NCBI RefSeq assembly: GCF_001975825.1
Contig: NZ_MTKN01000020.1
Location: 62,001 to 126,000 of the forward strand
DNA length: 64,000 nucleotides
Source: [Flexibacter] sp. ATCC 35208
GTDB taxonomy: Bacteria; Bacteroidota; Bacteroidia; Chitinophagales; Chitinophagaceae
Direction: 5' to 3'
In this document: positions 61,749-64,000 of the stretch, one piece after another
Layout: the number at the start of each line of letters is the position of its first letter
Numbering within the stretch: position 1 is the first letter of the stretch
Position numbers and translations under genes: made by a program
Notes under the pieces: model-generated
Told to the model about the DNA's origin: nothing
Seen by the model: the letters and a program-made list of their open reading frames with translations, nothing else
Database searches by the model: none

Positions 61749-62888
61749 ATGCTTTTCTCAAATATCATAGGTCAGGACGACATCAAGCAACAACTGCTCA
61801 ATGCTGTCACCCAACACCGCATCAGCCATGCAATGATCCTCCTGGCCCCGGAAGGTGCCGGCGGTCTGCCCCTTGGCCTTGCCTTCGCCCAGCATCTGGT
61901 ATGCGAAGACAAACAGCCTGAAGGCCCCTGCGGTAAATGTTCTGCCTGTATCAAAGCACAAAAGTACATCCACCCCGACATTCACTTCTCATACCCTGTC
62001 ATCCCTAAAAAAACAGGCGATAAACCAGTGAGTGCCGACTACGCCAGCGAATGGCGGGAATTTATTGCCGAACATCCATACGGTAATGCATACGACTGGC
62101 TGCAATTCATAGGAGCTGAAAACAAACAGGGCAACATCACCGCTACCGAATGCCAGGACATCATCCGCAAACTGAGCCTGAAAAGCTTCGAGAGTAAATA
62201 CAAGATCCTCCTCATGTGGATGCCCGAATACCTGGGGAACGAAGGGAACCGCCTGCTCAAACTGATCGAAGAGCCACCAGATGATACCATCTTCATCCTG
62301 ATCGCCGAAAACCAGGAGCAAATACTGGCAACCATCCTTTCGCGTACTCACCTCATCAAGGTGAACCCTCTCCCCAAAGACGTACTGGTCAATGCACTCG
62401 TAACCAGGGCCAATGCCCCTGCTGCAAGAGCCCGTCAGGTGGCAACAATTGCTTCCGGCAACTACCGGGAAGCCCTTGCCCTGCTGCAAAACTCAGAAGA
62501 TGACTACCATGAGCTACTACGCAACTGGCTCAATTATATCTTCACCAACAATCGCCTGGCCCTCCAGGAATGGATTGAAAATGTATCCAACGCCAAGATG
62601 GGTCGCGAAAACCAGAAACAGTTCCTCCGCTACTTCATCAACCTGCTGGAACATACCCTCAGATTGAAATACATAGACAAAAGCCAGCTGGCATTCTCTG
62701 AAGAAGAAACCGATTTTGCCTTCAAATTGCAAAAACTGGCCAACCTCCAGCAAATGGAGCTGATCATGCAGGAACTGGACAACGCCAGCTACTACATTGA
62801 ACGCAATGCCAACGCCAAACTGCTGTTTCACGCCCTCAGTATCAAATTACAGTACATTTTTAAACATAAGCCCATCCCGGCCTGTTAA
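61749..62888 (+). CDS. holB: DNA polymerase III subunit delta prime
   Basis: A 379-residue clamp-loader subunit. FSNIIGQDDIKQQLLNAVTQ and RISHAMILLAPEGAGGLPLG open the AAA+ domain; the P-loop is degenerate, as expected for delta prime. A zinc module (CEDKQPEGPCGKCSAC) and the sensor region NEGNRLLKLIEEPPDDTIFI follow. ATG at 61749. The next gene is PSP1/RicT-like, the common order in Bacteroidota. Confidence 0.93.
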   Translation: MLFSNIIGQDDIKQQLLNAVTQHRISHAMILLAPEGAGGLPLGLAFAQHLVCEDKQPEGPCGKCSACIKAQKYIHPDIHFSYPVIPKKTGDKPVSADYASEWREFIAEHPYGNAYDWLQFIGAENKQGNITATECQDIIRKLSLKSFESKYKILLMWMPEYLGNEGNRLLKLIEEPPDDTIFILIAENQEQILATILSRTHLIKVNPLPKDVLVNALVTRANAPAARARQVATIASGNYREALALLQNSEDDYHELLRNWLNYIFTNNRLALQEWIENVSNAKMGRENQKQFLRYFINLLEHTLRLKYIDKSQLAFSEEETDFAFKLQKLANLQQMELIMQELDNASYYIERNANAKLLFHALSIKLQYIFKHKPIPAC

Positions 62889-62924
62889 ACCTATATTGAC
62901 AGGACGGGGCATTACTTTTTCCGT

Positions 62925-62932
62925 TACCTTTG
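62925..62932 (+). promoter_or_regulatory. Putative promoter -7 element of the PSP1 gene
   Basis: TACCTTTG matches TAnnTTTG, 99 bp before the ATG. A TTG at 62896-62898 is 26 bp upstream, longer than usual. Confidence 0.45.
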
Positions 62933-63031
62933 TTACTTCCGCCCTTTTGTATATATAAAGGGAAATATGTATTTTAAAGCGTTCGGGACAATACCGGATG
63001 CATATCAATTAACTCTTTTAAATATATAAAT

Positions 63032-64000
63032 ATGGCTTGTGCCGGATGTGGTACAGGTGCAGAGGGAAAGCCGTCAGGATGCAAAAGTAATGGAGGTTGT
63101 AGTAGTGGTGGATGTAACCGACTAAATGTTTTTGACTGGCTGGCCAATATTCCCTTAAGTGATAGCTTAGCACCATTTGATATTATAGAGGTAAGTTTCA
63201 ACAACGGAAGCAGGAAAGATTTCTTCCGAAACGTTACCAAACAGTTCCTGGATAAAGGAGAAATGGTAACGGTAGAAGGAGTGAGTGGTTTTGATGTAGG
63301 CCAGGTAAGCCTCACCGGCGAACTGGTAAAGCTCCAGATGAAGAAAAGAAGGATAGAAGATACCCCTGAAGTAAAAAAAGTATTGCGTCGCGCCAGCAAT
63401 GAAGATCTGCACAGAATGGGTGAAAACAAAACCCGCGAAAAAGATGCCCTCGTCAAAGCAAGAGCAATAGCCCGCAGTATAGGCCTCGAAATGAAACTCG
63501 CCGAGGTAGAAATTCAGGCCGATGGACGTAAAGCTACCTTCTTCTACACTGCCGATGACCGTGTTGACTTCCGTGAATTAATTAAGCTCTACGCCGGAGA
63601 ATTCCGTGTCAAGGTGGAAATGCGCCAGATCGGTGCCCGCCAGGAAGCCGGTAAAGTAGGCGGTATTGGTAGCTGCGGCCGCGAATTGTGCTGCTCTACC
63701 TGGCTCTCTGACTTTAAGAGTGTGAATACCACTGCTGCCCGCTACCAGAACCTTTCCATCAATCAGGCAAAACTGTCCGGCCAGTGCGGACGTTTGAAAT
63801 GCTGCCTGAACTACGAGCTCGATACTTACCTCGATGCACTTAAAGATTTCCCTGAAGATGCAGATAGCATTGAAACCATCAATGGGGTTGCAACCCTGCA
63901 GAAGAGGGATATCTTCAAAAACCTGATGTGGTATGCTTATGGCGACAGCAACAAGCAATACCCGCTTACCATCAGCCGCGTAAAAGAAATACGTCAACTG
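63032..64000 (+). CDS. PSP1/RicT-like protein, partial
   Basis: The first 323 codons of a gene that runs off the right edge. The N-terminus is Cys-rich (ACAGCGTGAEGKPSGCKSN, GGCSSGGCNRLNVFDW), and the PSP1 domain shows GIGSCGRELCCSTWLSDF and LSGQCGRLKCCLNYEL, the Fe-S-binding Cys pattern of Bacillus RicT. In Bacillus the Ric complex influences RNA processing and sporulation; the role in Bacteroidota is unknown. In related genomes gldH often follows. Confidence 0.9.
   Translation, partial: MACAGCGTGAEGKPSGCKSNGGCSSGGCNRLNVFDWLANIPLSDSLAPFDIIEVSFNNGSRKDFFRNVTKQFLDKGEMVTVEGVSGFDVGQVSLTGELVKLQMKKRRIEDTPEVKKVLRRASNEDLHRMGENKTREKDALVKARAIARSIGLEMKLAEVEIQADGRKATFFYTADDRVDFRELIKLYAGEFRVKVEMRQIGARQEAGKVGGIGSCGRELCCSTWLSDFKSVNTTAARYQNLSINQAKLSGQCGRLKCCLNYELDTYLDALKDFPEDADSIETINGVATLQKRDIFKNLMWYAYGDSNKQYPLTISRVKEIRQL

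Overview
The window (about 44-45% GC by eye) comes from a Bacteroidota chromosome, most likely a Chitinophaga-like member of the Chitinophagaceae. The evidence is the mutY-ssb-gldE-gldD gliding block, the holB-PSP1 block at the right edge, a split B12-dependent methionine synthase, a long IspG, many lipoprotein signal peptides, and promoters of the Bacteroidota type (-7 element TAnnTTTG, often with an upstream TTG) with few purine-rich ribosome binding sites. I saw no tRNA, rRNA, CRISPR array, integrase or intact insertion sequence. The window is essentially core chromosome with a few accessory insertions.

Layout. 1-5.5 kb: end of mutY, ssb, gldE, gldD, a DUF3109 protein, lutB and a YqaE-like membrane peptide. 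5.4-7.3 kb (minus): an ECF-type sigma factor overlapping an unusual anti-sigma/CarboxypepD_reg/TonB_C protein. 7.3-14.1 kb (minus): purH, comEC and a CarB that lacks the allosteric MGS domain. 14.7-19.2 kb is the most accessory-like part: an MFS transporter, a DeoR regulator, a divergent deoxyribonucleotidase with a perfect palindrome over its start codon, a degenerate Y1 (IS200/RAYT-like) transposase remnant, a double-HTH regulator and a small HTH-like protein across an AT-rich, repeat-bearing spacer. 19.4-26.2 kb: acs, an alpha/beta hydrolase, an L,D-transpeptidase and a large M16 peptidase. 26.3-29.1 kb (minus): a second sigma/anti-sigma module with a putative outer-membrane protein.

29.4-37.6 kb: kbl, a class D beta-lactamase lipoprotein, batB-batC, ispG, a small secreted repeat protein, a LysR regulator and a lipocalin-like lipoprotein. 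37.7-39.3 kb (minus): a third sigma/anti-sigma module, in which the second, paralogous anti-sigma gene is cut by an in-frame TAG just before its membrane helix. 39.4-50.8 kb: an SRPBCC protein, a UvrD-type helicase fused to a RecB-like Fe-S nuclease, an Ig-like lipoprotein, recR, the two-gene metH and exonuclease III. 51-58.5 kb: HU, the 42-residue ribosomal protein bTHX, pdxH, a DUF3298 lipoprotein, then pyrH, tsf, rpsB (with a Gly/Arg/Asn-rich tail), rpsI and rplM on the minus strand, and a YugP-like peptidase. 59-64 kb: radA, comF, a glutathione peroxidase, holB and the start of a PSP1/RicT-like gene.

Three separate sigma/anti-sigma modules within 35 kb are the main regulatory theme. The observations most worth following up are the amber-split anti-sigma gene, the degenerate transposase, the start-codon palindrome, a candidate small RNA upstream of radA, and the structured rpsB-tsf spacer. 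I did not find an obvious new multi-gene defence or biosynthetic system.
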